45,932 nt of DNA from Paenibacillus silagei (GCF_017874735.1 NZ_JAGGLV010000038.1:1-45932), one strand, 5' to 3'; shown: positions 15,101-24,154, numbered from the stretch's first letter. The notes: generated by a model from the letters alone, not told the origin. Numbers and translations are program-made.

Positions 15101-16786
15101 TTACATCCGGTCCGGTGCGGTAACACCAACCAGCCGCAGGACATTGGCAATGGCCGTCCGTGCAGCGCCCAGCAGGGCAAGGCGGGCTACTGTCTGAGCG
15201 GCATCCTCAGTGATTACGCGCTCTGCCTTGTAGTAGCTGTGGAACAGCGAAGCCAGGTCGTATACATAGCGGACCAGGCGGTGCGGTGCATAGCCCTCGG
15301 CGGCAATGGTAATCTCCGCAGGCAGTTCACCGATTTTGCGGAGCAGATCATATTCATGTACGGCAGTCAGCTTGCTGTAATCAATCTGGGCTGCATCCGG
15401 CACTACAATCCCTTGCTCCTCCGCTTGGCGGAATATGCTGCAAATCCGCGCATGTGCGTATTGTACATAGAATACAGGGTTCTCATTGGATGTCGAAATC
15501 GCCAGATCCATGTCAAAGTCCAGATGCGAATCCATGCTGCGCATGGTGAAGAAGTAACGGATTGCGTCGATTCCGACTTCCTCCATCAGGTCTTCCATCG
15601 TGACGGCTTTGCCGGTACGCTTGGACATCTTGACCTTCTCGCCGTCCTGGAACAGGCTGACCATCTGGGCGATCAGCACTACGAGCTTCTCGGGATCATT
15701 GCCGAGCGCCGCCATGGCCGCCTTCATCCGTGGAATGTAGCCGTGGTGGTCGGCTCCCCAGATGTTGATCATCGTGTCGTAGCCGCGGCCGTATTTGTCG
15801 CTGTGATAGGCGATATCCGGTGTGAGGTACGTATACGTGCCATCGTTCTTGATCAGCACGCGGTCTTTATCATCGCCGTATTTGGTGGTCGCAAGCCAGG
15901 TGGCGCCTTCCTTCTCATAGACTTCTCCGCGCTCGCGGAGCTCATCCAGTGAACGCAGCACTTCTCCGTTCTCATAGAGGGAGGTTTCACTGAACCAGAT
16001 ATCGAAGTTAACCCGGAACCGGCTGAGGTCGCGTTTGATTTTGTCCAGCTCCTTGGCAAGCCCGTAGGTACGGAAGAATGCCGCCCGGTCGCCCGGTGTC
16101 ATAGCCAGCAGAGAATCGCCCTTCTCCGCCACCAGCTCCTTGGCGAAGCCCTTGATGTCCTCTCCATGATAACCGTCCTCCGGCATCTCGGCCGGCTGGC
16201 CCAGCTCCTGCAGGTACCGGGTCTCGATGGATTTGCACAGATTGGCGACCTGGTTGCCGGCATCATTAATGTAGTATTCCCGGGTCACGTTGTAACCGGC
16301 ATAATCCAGCACGTTGCACAGGGCATCGCCGACCGCAGCCCCGCGGGCATGTCCCAGATGAAGGCTGCCGGTAGGGTTCGCGCTGACGAACTCCATTTCT
16401 ACACGCTTGCCCTGGCCTATGTTCACACGGCCATAACCGTCACCCTGCTCGGCCACAAGTGCGATCACGGGGTAGAGATAGCTTTTGGACAAAGTGAAGT
16501 TAATGAAGCCCGGTCCGGCAATCTCCGCCTTCTCAATAGAAGCGCGGCCCGTATCCAGATGCTCTATAATCGCCTCGGCGATCTGCCGGGGGTTACGCTT
16601 AGCAATCTTGGTCAGCTGCATCGCAGCATTCGTAGCCATATCTCCATGGGCCTTGTCCTTCGGTACTTCCAGCACAATGGCCGGCAGCTCTTCGCGGGAC
16701 ACCAGACCTGCGGCTACTACCGCATCGGCGATGGCCTCCTTTACCCGTTCATGGGCAAGCTGGAGCGGATTTAAAGATTGTGTCAT
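15101..16786 (-). CDS. argS: arginyl-tRNA synthetase
   Basis: This class I synthetase charges tRNA-Arg. The 561-residue protein has an N-terminal Add1 domain that binds the tRNA D-loop (residues 1-85), the HIGH signature as HLGHARG within VSANPTGSLHLGHARG, an active KMSK motif (KVKMSKRTG, unlike the degenerate form of some ArgRS), and the all-helical DALR anticodon-binding domain at the C-terminus (YDLASLFHSYY). Its ATG overlaps the ywiB stop in an ATGA junction, which implies translational coupling. The ywiB-argS order is that of B. subtilis. Confidence 0.97.
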   Translation of the reverse strand: MTQSLNPLQLAHERVKEAIADAVVAAGLVSREELPAIVLEVPKDKAHGDMATNAAMQLTKIAKRNPRQIAEAIIEHLDTGRASIEKAEIAGPGFINFTLSKSYLYPVIALVAEQGDGYGRVNIGQGKRVEMEFVSANPTGSLHLGHARGAAVGDALCNVLDYAGYNVTREYYINDAGNQVANLCKSIETRYLQELGQPAEMPEDGYHGEDIKGFAKELVAEKGDSLLAMTPGDRAAFFRTYGLAKELDKIKRDLSRFRVNFDIWFSETSLYENGEVLRSLDELRERGEVYEKEGATWLATTKYGDDKDRVLIKNDGTYTYLTPDIAYHSDKYGRGYDTMINIWGADHHGYIPRMKAAMAALGNDPEKLVVLIAQMVSLFQDGEKVKMSKRTGKAVTMEDLMEEVGIDAIRYFFTMRSMDSHLDFDMDLAISTSNENPVFYVQYAHARICSIFRQAEEQGIVVPDAAQIDYSKLTAVHEYDLLRKIGELPAEITIAAEGYAPHRLVRYVYDLASLFHSYYKAERVITEDAAQTVARLALLGAARTAIANVLRLVGVTAPDRM

Positions 16787-17226
16787 GATTGTGGTTCCTC
16801 CTGTATATTCAAACTTATAGCGAACTGTCCTGATATTTCCCCGTATACGTAGAGATCATATTCCCATGAAACGGCAAGCGATCTTCCTTCGCGCTTGATG
16901 TCCAGTGTCTTCGTGTCTGTGGTGAGATTGAACTGTGTATAAGGCGAGCGGTAGAATCCGGGCAGCGGTTGCCCCAGCTCAAAGGACTGCTCCGACTGGA
17001 CAGCGCCATGGCGGATAAGCTTGATTCTGCCCTCTGAAATCTTCAGTGTGTTGCGTACCACAACTGCTGCGCCTTCGGGCGCGGTCTGCTGCTCTTCATA
17101 AATGATGTACAGCGCCTGCCCCTTGGCAATAGCCTCTCCTGCAGCATGTACCACACTACGCTCTGTGCCCTGCACACTCTCCAGCGTTACCGAAACGCCG
17201 TATTTGCCTTGCGGTCCTTCAGTCAT
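16783..17226 (-). CDS. ywiB: YwiB family beta-barrel protein (DUF1934)
   Basis: The 147-residue protein of unknown function matches the DUF1934/YwiB family, which is predicted to form a calycin-like beta barrel. The alternating beta pattern (VSVTLESVQGTE, YIIYEE, NTLKISEGRIKLIRHG, YDLYVYGEISGQFAISLNI) fits. No signal peptide or membrane segment is visible. It overlaps argS by four bases, and this pairing is conserved in Bacillales. The ATG at 17226 sits seven bases after GGGGA; a GTG one codon upstream is the alternative. Confidence 0.85.
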   Translation of the reverse strand: MTEGPQGKYGVSVTLESVQGTERSVVHAAGEAIAKGQALYIIYEEQQTAPEGAAVVVRNTLKISEGRIKLIRHGAVQSEQSFELGQPLPGFYRSPYTQFNLTTDTKTLDIKREGRSLAVSWEYDLYVYGEISGQFAISLNIQEEPQS

Positions 17227-17341
17227 CACATGTTCCCCGCTTATTCGTACTTGTAATCATAGAGGTCATATTCGCTTTCCCATTGTACACTATATCCAGA
17301 TCAGGAGGGCATTTCAATCGCTTTTTCATCTGCCCTGGCCC

Positions 17342-18010
17342 TCACAGCGGCAATAATGCCACACTCTCCCTGCCGCGAAGCTGGCTGATCATCGATGTCC
17401 AGGCTTCCGGCTTGTCCTCCAGCACGGCGTAATAACGGGTCAGGAAATCGGCCACCAGCGGCGCCGCGAGGCTCTCCAGCTCCTCATCTCCGGGCATGAA
17501 GCAGAGGTCCAGACCGGACACGGCCTCGCCATCTCCCTGCCAGGAAGGGTGGACATAGGGAATATCTATTCTTTTATAGCCCAAATGCGACAGAACCTCA
17601 CGGCGGACGTACGGGTCCATCGGCTTAATTCCGCCAAAATCATATCCCACACGGTACGGATCATAGATCTCAGCGAACATCCCCAGCAGCTCCGTGTGAT
17701 TCTCAGCCGCCAGCTTCTCCAGGTCCTTCAAGCGTTGACGCGCCAGAAAACGGCCAATGCCTAGCCCTTCCCGGCCAATGATGGTGAAATCGGTCATCGC
17801 TACATTCCAGTCGGCATAGTAACGGTATTCCGTAGTGCCTACAACCTTCCCTTCATGCACCGCAGCGAACACGCGTATTCCCGGATCGGCAAGCGGCTCC
17901 TTCCACAAGCTGTACTCCAGCACTTCCTCGGGCGGAAATACATCCGACAGCAGCTGATGCACCTCTCTGAACAACGGGTCGGCAATATCTGTAATTCTTC
18001 TATAATCCAT
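17342..18010 (-). CDS. GNAT-family acetyltransferase-like protein
   Basis: The 222-residue protein looks like a GCN5-related N-acetyltransferase: TDFTIIGREGLGIGRFLARQRL near residues 85-105 resembles the acetyl-CoA-binding loop, though the usual Q/RxxGxG/A is altered. The N-terminus DPLFREVHQLLSDVFPPEEV fits the first helix. It is the third gene of a likely operon, 38 bases after a second GNAT gene that follows a nitrilase-family gene. GGAGGAG favours a TTG at 18016, which would add two residues to the ATG used here. Substrate unknown. A longer open frame to 18148 overlaps the upstream gene and is not credible. Confidence 0.7.
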   Translation of the reverse strand: MDYRRITDIADPLFREVHQLLSDVFPPEEVLEYSLWKEPLADPGIRVFAAVHEGKVVGTTEYRYYADWNVAMTDFTIIGREGLGIGRFLARQRLKDLEKLAAENHTELLGMFAEIYDPYRVGYDFGGIKPMDPYVRREVLSHLGYKRIDIPYVHPSWQGDGEAVSGLDLCFMPGDEELESLAAPLVADFLTRYYAVLEDKPEAWTSMISQLRGRESVALLPL

Positions 18011-18048
18011 AGTCAAGGGATCTCCTCCAAGTGATAGGCTGTATTCAT

Positions 18049-18717
18049 TTATTGAAAAGGATTCCGCCATTCCATCAGCGCTGCGTAATTCCCTGATTCC
18101 TCGTCCTCCAGATAACCTGCGACCACACGAACGGGAGACCGGCCGCACCGCAGCAGAAAAGTAATCACCGGATCAGACCAGCTTCCGGCGATAACCCCGG
18201 CCAGATACTCTTCCGCTGTCATCTGCCCGGCCACCCGGTGATAGCCCGGCATCCGGCCCGCTCCCAGCAGCCGCTCCAGCTTCTGCTGCACGACCACATG
18301 GTATAACGACTGGACCAGCTCCTTGCCCAGACCCAGCTTGCGGTACCCGGGACGGACACACAAATCCGCGATATAAAGCGTGTTCCCCCCCGGCTGATGC
18401 GTAGTGAGATAACCGTCGGCCGTAACCTCTGACCACGTATGATGATGCACCGGCGCCTCCGGGTAAAAATTCATCAGGAATCCGGTAACCGATCCGGCCA
18501 GCTCCCCGGCCACCTCTACACATAAGGCCCCTTCCGGAAAAAGTGTCACGTGATTCAGCAGCTGCTCCCGGTTCCACCACAGCTCCGCAGGATAAGGCGG
18601 CGGGAACGCCTCGGACTGAATCGTGATCAGCTCGGTGAAGTCAGCTTCCGTATAGGAACGGATCACCGCAGGCACCGGCGTCTTGCCGTCCAGAGCGTAG
18701 AACTTCTTATAATACAT
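18049..18717 (-). CDS. GNAT acetyltransferase resembling the N-terminal half of YhcX
   Basis: The 222-residue protein has a GNAT core: TLYIADLCVRPGYRKLGLGKELVQ carries beta-4 and the acetyl-CoA P-loop (RKLGLG). The later segment with GAGRMPGYH, YLAGVIAG, SDPVITFLLRCG and YAALMEWRNP matches the pattern of the GNAT half of B. subtilis YhcX, a two-domain protein with a C-terminal carbon-nitrogen hydrolase. Here the hydrolase is a separate gene 15 bases upstream, so the pair looks like a split YhcX. The ATG at 18717 has GGGGGAG eight bases upstream. Substrate unknown; a shared small-molecule target is an inference from the fusion. Confidence 0.78.
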   Translation of the reverse strand: MYYKKFYALDGKTPVPAVIRSYTEADFTELITIQSEAFPPPYPAELWWNREQLLNHVTLFPEGALCVEVAGELAGSVTGFLMNFYPEAPVHHHTWSEVTADGYLTTHQPGGNTLYIADLCVRPGYRKLGLGKELVQSLYHVVVQQKLERLLGAGRMPGYHRVAGQMTAEEYLAGVIAGSWSDPVITFLLRCGRSPVRVVAGYLEDEESGNYAALMEWRNPFQ

Positions 18718-18732
18718 CCGTTAGTCTCCCCC

Positions 18733-19590
18733 TTACGTCCAGTCGGTGTACAGATCGGTGCGGCGGTCACGCCACGTGGTTACAGACCCGTGTTCCCGGA
18801 CGCGATACAGCAGCTCCAGATCCAGATCGGCGGTGATGATCATATCGTTGTTGATCTCTCCTTCGGCCAGCAGACCCTGCGGAGGGAACGGAATGTCATT
18901 GGGTGTGATAATCGCCGCCTGGCCGAAGTTGGCCCGCATCAGATCCACGGTAGGCAAGGAGCCTACGGTCCCGGTCAGCACCACGTAGACTTGATTCTCG
19001 ATAGCCCGCGCGTGGCTTGTATACCGTACCCGGTGGAAGCCGTGGCGGTCATCCGTGCAGGACGGGCAGAAGATCACATCTGCGCCCTTGGCCCGGGCCA
19101 TGCGCACAATCTCCGGGAATTCAATGTCATAGCAGGTCAGCATGGCAATGGTCCCATGATCTGTCTGGAATACCTGAAGCTCCTCACCCGCCCCCATATT
19201 CCAGCCCTCTACCTCAGCAGGGGTAATATGCAGCTTGGCCTGCTCGGCAATTCTTCCGTCCGGGTAAAAAAGATGGGCTACATTATACAGCTTGCCGCTG
19301 CGCCGCAGCACATGGGTCCCCCCAATAATGTGTACCGCATACTTCCTCGCGTACCCGGAGAACATCTCCAGGTAACGGTCCGTGAACTGCGGCAGATCCT
19401 CAATCCCCAGCGCCTCCCCGTCCTCGCCTCCGATCGACATCAGCTGTGTCGTAAGAAATTCAGGGAAGAGAATAAATTCGGCCCCGTACTCCCCGGCCGT
19501 CTTGATATAGTGCTCACACTCGGCAGCAAACTCCCCGAAGGAGGAGATGGTGTGCAGATGATATTGTACAGCAGATACGCGAAAAGCCAT
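18733..19590 (-). CDS. carbon-nitrogen hydrolase (nitrilase superfamily)
   Basis: The 285-residue protein is a nitrilase-superfamily amidohydrolase with the expected Glu-Lys-Cys triad: Glu in LFPEFLTTQL, Lys in QAKLHITPAE and Cys in LTCYDIEFPEI. It resembles the C-terminal half of YhcX, and the neighbouring GNAT resembles the other half. The ATG at 19590 (AFRVSAVQY) follows GGGAGGA by eight bases; the open frame extends 14 codons further without a ribosome site. It heads a three-gene operon with two GNAT genes. The reaction is probably hydrolysis of a small amide; the substrate cannot be told from sequence. Confidence 0.88.
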   Translation of the reverse strand: MAFRVSAVQYHLHTISSFGEFAAECEHYIKTAGEYGAEFILFPEFLTTQLMSIGGEDGEALGIEDLPQFTDRYLEMFSGYARKYAVHIIGGTHVLRRSGKLYNVAHLFYPDGRIAEQAKLHITPAEVEGWNMGAGEELQVFQTDHGTIAMLTCYDIEFPEIVRMARAKGADVIFCPSCTDDRHGFHRVRYTSHARAIENQVYVVLTGTVGSLPTVDLMRANFGQAAIITPNDIPFPPQGLLAEGEINNDMIITADLDLELLYRVREHGSVTTWRDRRTDLYTDWT

Positions 19591-19663
19591 GGCGGCAGTC
19601 CTCCCGTGCATGATAGTTACATGCATTTTCATAAGTATCTAAAATTTTACCATAACCGTTCAC

Positions 19664-19697
19664 AAGTAGAAACGGCTTTGCCGTCCTTTTAAAGGAC
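19664..19697 (+). repeat. palindromic repeat, truncated copy C
   Basis: AAGTAGAAACGG, CTTTGCCGTCC and TTTTAAAGGAC match the first 34 bases of the repeat at 39221, then the similarity stops. It lies between the divergent nitrilase operon and the PBP gene. Confidence 0.7.
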
Positions 19698-19851
19698 ACT
19701 CCCTAGTTCCCCACCGGGTCGGGCAAGTTCCGCTTTCTCTGCCAATGGTGAATATCTCCTCTCATCCTTTCCCATAATGAGGAATACAAGCCGCAGCAGC
19801 CCTCACGGGGCCAGCCTGTGTCACTGCTTGAATTCGAAGGAGCCTGATACC

Positions 19852-21924
19852 ATGACGCGCGATTCTGCCACACCCAAAGTCCGCAAACGCCGCTTCCGCC
19901 TGCTCTTTCGGCTGCTGGCCGTCTCCGCCCTGCTCTTCCTCCTGGCAGCCGGCGCTCTGCTTGGATACCTATATCAGAAGCCGCTCCCCCCGCTCGGGGA
20001 TGATGTCCGCTCCAGACTGCTTGACGCACGGGGCAATGTGATGACCACCTTCACTACAGACGGCCGCAGCCGCGAGCCTGTTGAGCTTAACCGGATCTCC
20101 CCGCTGCTCATCAAGGCCACGCTGGCTGTGGAGGACCGGAAATTCTATAATCATATCGGCTTTGATCTGAAAGGCATGGGGAGAGCGGTGCTCGCCAATC
20201 TGGAGGCGGGCAGACGCACGCAAGGGGCCAGCACCTTAACCCAGCAGCTCGCGCGCAATCTGTACCTGACCCATGAGAAGACCTGGACCCGCAAGGCCAA
20301 GGAAGCGCTATACACTCTGCAGCTGGAAATGAAATACTCTAAGGATGAAATCCTGAATATGTATTTAAATGAAATCTACTACGGACACGGCGCTTACGGA
20401 ATCGAGGCTGCGGCCCGGATGTATTTCGGTAAAGCTGCCGCAGATCTGGATCTGGCGGAGAGCGCCCTGCTGGCCGGAGTGCCCAAGGGACCCACCTATT
20501 ATTCTCCTTATAATCATCTGGACAGCGCCTTGAAGCGTCAAGGCATTATCCTGGCTGCCATGGTCGAGACGGGGGATATTACGGAGTCGCAGGCACAGGA
20601 GGCCGCTAAGGAGCAGCTCAAGCTGAGCCCGCAGGGTCAAAAGGATACCACGGTGGCTGCACCCTATTTCCGCGATTATGTGCGCAGTCAGGTGATCGAC
20701 AGCCTGCATATCAGCAGTGACGAGCTGGACCGGGGCGGGCTGAATGTCTATACAACGCTTGACCCGGATATGCAGCAGGCTGCGGAAGCGGCGGTGGATC
20801 AAGGGATGGACCACAGCAGCGAGCTGGAGACAGCCCTGGTCTCCGTTGATCCCCGTACCGGCTATGTGAAGGCTATGGTCGGGGGCACAAATTACCGGAC
20901 CAGCTCCTTCAACCATGCGCTGGCGAAGACGCGCCAGCCCGGCTCTTCCTTTAAGCCGATTATGTATTTGGCGGCGCTGTCGACCAAAGAAATGACCGGC
21001 TTGTCCGTCTTCAACAGCCAGCCGACGCTGTTCCATTATGATAACAACCGCAAGACGTACCAGCCCCGGAATTTCGGGGATAAATATCTGGGAGAGATTA
21101 ATATGCGGCAGGCCATTGCCGCGTCCGACAATATCTATGCAGTGAATACTATTATGAAGATCGGGGCAGATAAGGTCGCCGCTATGGCGGCCGCCATGGG
21201 GATTAACAGCCCGCTACAGAGCGTTCCTTCTCTGGCGCTTGGAACCTCGCCTGTCAGCCCGCTGGAGATGGCCGCAGCCTTCGCAGTGATTGCGAATGGC
21301 GGAGTGAAGCAGCCGGTCACTGCGGTCCTGAAGATCACGGATGCGGGCGGACATCTTCTATATGAAGCTCCGCAGCCAGAGGGTCAGCCCGTGGTTGAGC
21401 CGGCAGCGGCTTACGTGTTAACCCGGCTGATGGAGGGGGTCTTCGAGAGCGGAGGCACCGGGAACCGGGTGGCCTCGATGATCAAGCGTCCGGTTGCCGG
21501 CAAGACCGGCACTACAGATACCGACGGATGGATGGTAGGCTTCACGCCTGAGCTCTCAACCGCCGTCTGGGTCGGATACGATAAGGGCCGCGATATTGCG
21601 ACCACCGACGGCAGGCGGGCAGCACCGATCTTTGCCGGATTCACGGAAAAAGCACTGGAGAATGTGCCGCCGAAGATTTTTCCCATTCCCGATGGCGTGG
21701 TCAGCGTATATGTCGATCCGCTGTCCGGCATGCTGGCTACAGCAGACTGTCCGGAGAAAAAGCTGGAGACCTTCATCAGCGGCACAGAGCCTACCGCATA
21801 TTGTGACCAGCATAGCTCCGGTGAACCCGGAGCTTCCGGAAGCTCCGATCCTTCCGGCCCTGCCGATCCGGTCAAGGAAGAGCATTCCCTATGGAATAAT
21901 ATCAAGCGCTGGTGGATGAACTAA
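19852..21924 (+). CDS. pbpG: bifunctional class A penicillin-binding protein (PbpG/PBP1A-like)
   Basis: This 690-residue class A PBP polymerises and cross-links peptidoglycan. A basic cytoplasmic start and one membrane anchor (about residues 20-40) precede the GT51 glycosyltransferase (VEDRKFYNHIGFDLKG, QGASTLTQQLARN, LNEIYYGHGAYGIE, AESALLAGVPKGPT) and the transpeptidase with SSFK in QPGSSFKPIMY, SDN and KTGTT. It ends in a Ser/Pro/Glu-rich tail. The ATG at 19852 has AAGGAG nine bases upstream. ywhD lies 1.6 kb away, and B. subtilis has ywhD next to pbpG, a sporulation PBP that acts in germ-cell wall synthesis. The symbol rests on that synteny; another class A PBP is possible. Confidence 0.85.
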   Translation: MTRDSATPKVRKRRFRLLFRLLAVSALLFLLAAGALLGYLYQKPLPPLGDDVRSRLLDARGNVMTTFTTDGRSREPVELNRISPLLIKATLAVEDRKFYNHIGFDLKGMGRAVLANLEAGRRTQGASTLTQQLARNLYLTHEKTWTRKAKEALYTLQLEMKYSKDEILNMYLNEIYYGHGAYGIEAAARMYFGKAAADLDLAESALLAGVPKGPTYYSPYNHLDSALKRQGIILAAMVETGDITESQAQEAAKEQLKLSPQGQKDTTVAAPYFRDYVRSQVIDSLHISSDELDRGGLNVYTTLDPDMQQAAEAAVDQGMDHSSELETALVSVDPRTGYVKAMVGGTNYRTSSFNHALAKTRQPGSSFKPIMYLAALSTKEMTGLSVFNSQPTLFHYDNNRKTYQPRNFGDKYLGEINMRQAIAASDNIYAVNTIMKIGADKVAAMAAAMGINSPLQSVPSLALGTSPVSPLEMAAAFAVIANGGVKQPVTAVLKITDAGGHLLYEAPQPEGQPVVEPAAAYVLTRLMEGVFESGGTGNRVASMIKRPVAGKTGTTDTDGWMVGFTPELSTAVWVGYDKGRDIATTDGRRAAPIFAGFTEKALENVPPKIFPIPDGVVSVYVDPLSGMLATADCPEKKLETFISGTEPTAYCDQHSSGEPGASGSSDPSGPADPVKEEHSLWNNIKRWWMN

Positions 21925-22022
21925 CCGGGGATTGCCGCTCCCCGCTGTCTGCGTTACGATGGGGAGACTGGCAGAGGCGTACGCCCGCCTAACTCCGCCG
22001 CAGGAAGGTGTGTCATCCATTC

Positions 22023-22700
22023 ATGAAGCCGAATCACTCCGACGGCGTTGATCCGGACGCGCCACAGCTGCTCCAGCCTGAGCTCTACAAGCTCCCGGCA
22101 GTTGAAGCAGCACCGCGCCTTCTTGGCCAGCATCTCGTCCGCCGCACAGAAGACGGGGACATCCGCTGCCGTATTGTGGAGACAGAGAGCTATGGAGGCG
22201 CTGAGGATAAAGGCAGCCATGCGTATGGCAGCCGCCGGACCGCCCGTACAGAGGTCATGTTCAGCGCCGGAGGCGCAGTGTATGTATACCTGATCTACGG
22301 CATGTACCATTGCCTGAATGTCGTAACTGCTGCACAGGACGAGCCTCATGCCGTTCTGATCCGGGCAGTAGAACCACTTACGGAGAGAGATGCCGAGCTT
22401 ATGAAGGCATACAGGGGAGTTGCCGTGAGGAAGCCCTCGGATCTCTCCGGCGGGCCGGGCAAGCTGTGCCGGGCGCTGCGGATTGACAAGAGCCTTAACC
22501 ATTCCAGATTCGATCTTCCGGAAGGCCCGCTAAGCATCGAGCAGGGGGAAGACCCGGAGTCCCTGGATATTGTCCAGGCCCCGCGTATCAATATTCCTTA
22601 TGCGGGAGAGTATGCCGGGCGCCCCTGGCGCTTCTATCTCCGGGGCAATCCTTATGTGTCGGTCAGCGATCCGCAGGCGCAGCCCCACAGGCTGGTCTAA
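22023..22700 (+). CDS. DNA-3-methyladenine glycosylase (AAG/MPG family)
   Basis: This base-excision repair enzyme removes alkylated purines from DNA. The roughly 225-residue protein matches the AAG fold: LLGQHLVRR, the catalytic region ETESYGGAEDKGSHAYGSRR with the conserved Glu and Tyr, the repeated YVYLIYGMYHCLNVV, AVLIRAVEP, and SGGPGKLCRAL with the Asn/Lys-binding loop. The ATG at 22023 is 14 bases after AGGAAGG; an in-frame GTG at 22008 overlaps that site, so the start is uncertain. It lies 98 bases after pbpG and ends at its own terminator. Confidence 0.92.
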   Translation: MKPNHSDGVDPDAPQLLQPELYKLPAVEAAPRLLGQHLVRRTEDGDIRCRIVETESYGGAEDKGSHAYGSRRTARTEVMFSAGGAVYVYLIYGMYHCLNVVTAAQDEPHAVLIRAVEPLTERDAELMKAYRGVAVRKPSDLSGGPGKLCRALRIDKSLNHSRFDLPEGPLSIEQGEDPESLDIVQAPRINIPYAGEYAGRPWRFYLRGNPYVSVSDPQAQPHRLV

Positions 22701-22760
22701 AGGCCTATACTGCTGTTTCGGCTGTGGTATATTGGGTATTAATAAGAGAACCCTAATCAG

Positions 22761-22796
22761 CCTCTCCCTTGGAACTTTCCAGGCGGAGAGGTTTTT
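22761..22796 (+). terminator. glycosylase gene terminator
   Basis: CCTCTCC pairs with GGAGAGG around an inner TTGG/CCA stem, followed by TTTTT on the plus strand, about 60 bases after the stop. Confidence 0.8.
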
Positions 22797-22966
22797 AGTG
22801 TGATCTTGTCCTCTACATTTAAAACGCCATAAAATGATAAAACTTCCCATAAAATGACAATAAATAGCCCAATTTGTATACGCTTCCCCCGTTCTCTTAG
22901 CTTACAATTACTGTTATAATCATATATATCTACAAAAAATATAAAGATGTAAATGAGGGACATGGG

Positions 22967-23449
22967 ATGAAAGATACAGGCATGATCCGAAGCTTAGACA
23001 GTCTCGGAAGAATTGTGGTTCCCGTAGAAATCCGCATGACACGTAATATTGACATTGGGGATCCTATCGAATTTTTTATACTGGATGAGGATATCATCGT
23101 CCTCCGAAAGTACACCTCCACAGAATGCACCTTTTGCAGAAGTCTTGATCATGTAACCTACTATAAGGATCAGTTCATTTGCAACACCTGTCTGAAGGAG
23201 CTTAGTGACCCCGACCGCGGATCAGAACCCATCCATGCCTCCCCTAGTTCAGCAGAAGAGCATCCCGAGCCAGCCCGCGGGGGACGGAGAAGCAAGACCG
23301 AAGAAATGAGTCTGCGTCTTATGAAAGCGATCGAAGATCATCCCTATGCCAACCAGAAGGAGCTTGCCGAGGTTCTCGGCATCAGCCAAGCCAGAGTCAG
23401 CCAGCTCAAGCGCAAGCTGAACACTCCCGGCAGAACAGATCCGCAGTAA
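22967..23449 (+). CDS. AbrB-type regulator with zinc-ribbon and C-terminal HTH
   Basis: The 160-residue protein has three parts. Residues 1-50 are a SpoVT/AbrB swapped-hairpin DNA-binding domain (TGMIRSLDSLGRIVVPVEIR, then GDPIEFFILDEDIIVLRKY), very close to AbrB. Residues 54-75 hold CxxC-x14-CxxC (C54, C57, C72, C75), a likely zinc ribbon. After a Pro/Glu/Ser linker, residues 113-152 form a helix-turn-helix (NQKELAEVLGISQARVSQLKRK). AbrB proteins normally end in a short dimerisation domain, so the added HTH is unusual. A TATAAT lies about 50 bases upstream (22915-22920). It stands alone with a strong terminator. Target genes are unknown; a transition-state or sporulation role is only inferred from the AbrB domain. 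Confidence 0.85.
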   Translation: MKDTGMIRSLDSLGRIVVPVEIRMTRNIDIGDPIEFFILDEDIIVLRKYTSTECTFCRSLDHVTYYKDQFICNTCLKELSDPDRGSEPIHASPSSAEEHPEPARGGRRSKTEEMSLRLMKAIEDHPYANQKELAEVLGISQARVSQLKRKLNTPGRTDPQ

Positions 23450-23483
23450 CCGTTATCCATTCATCCCTGCTTAGACATCAGAT

Positions 23484-23519
23484 AAGGCTTGGCCCCGTTG
23501 GGGCCAAGCCTTAATTTTT
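23484..23519. terminator. bidirectional terminator
   Basis: AAGGCTTGGCCCC and GGGGCCAAGCCTT pair perfectly, with ATTTTT on the plus strand. It lies between the convergent AbrB-type gene and ywhD. Confidence 0.9.
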
Positions 23520-23543
23520 GGGCGAAGCATATAACCTGATCTT

Positions 23544-24050
23544 CTATTCCGATAGCGCAGCTTTCAGCTCCTCAGGCGAAGCGGCCCACCACTCTTCATT
23601 ATGGGCCATCAGCAGGGATTTCAGCGCTGCCCGCTCAGCACTTCCAAGTCCATCCAGAATAAGCTTGCGCTTCAAGGCCGCATCCAGCTTATTGACATGA
23701 TCCGCAAGAATCTTCCAGCCGCGGCGCGCTTCGGTGTCAATCCACATCTCACAGGCGGTAATTCCGCCGTAGAACTGTCCCTCCGGGGTACGGTCAACGG
23801 CGACCCATACGACCCATACCTGTCTTCCCGCCGGAACATCCTCACGGTTCATAGAGAATTTAATTCCCTTCTCCACTTTGCTCTTGGCATGCATGGCACC
23901 TATATCAATAACGGCGATGCCCTGATCAATAATGACAGGCGATACATTGTTCAGATCAATCGAGCCTGCACCGAAGCCTTTATGCTTGGCTCTGGCGTTC
24001 ACAATATTCAAGGCAATTTGTTTTTTGCCCTCCGGTTGTACGTTATCCAC
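23544..24050 (-). CDS. ywhD: YwhD family protein of unknown function
   Basis: The 168-residue soluble protein matches the YwhD family: GSIDLNNVSPVIID, AVIDIGAMHAKSKVEKGIK, VWVVWVAVDRTPEGQFYGG and CEMWIDTEARRGWK are the conserved blocks. No catalytic motif or membrane segment stands out. The start is GTG at 24050 with AAAGGA nine bases upstream. In B. subtilis ywhD is next to pbpG, and the two are close together here too. Function is unknown. A perfect DnaA-box sequence (TTATCCACA, 24043-24051) overlaps the start codon on the opposite strand, probably by chance. Confidence 0.78.
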   Translation of the reverse strand: MDNVQPEGKKQIALNIVNARAKHKGFGAGSIDLNNVSPVIIDQGIAVIDIGAMHAKSKVEKGIKFSMNREDVPAGRQVWVVWVAVDRTPEGQFYGGITACEMWIDTEARRGWKILADHVNKLDAALKRKLILDGLGSAERAALKSLLMAHNEEWWAASPEELKAALSE

Positions 24051-24154
24051 ATGTGCACATCCTTTCCATTCACTAATTATTTAATTTTAGCTAATAATGC
24101 GGCGATTGCAAACATATACATCCCGTAGATGCTTGTCACGGGAGGAATCATAGT

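Noticed and set aside
21930..21950. CGGGGA/TCCCCG hairpin after pbpG as a terminator
   Set aside because: There is no T-run on the plus strand and the loop is seven bases; it is too weak to call.
24043..24051. Perfect DnaA box (TTATCCACA) at the start of ywhD
   Set aside because: It stands alone and overlaps coding sequence; one such match in this length is expected by chance.
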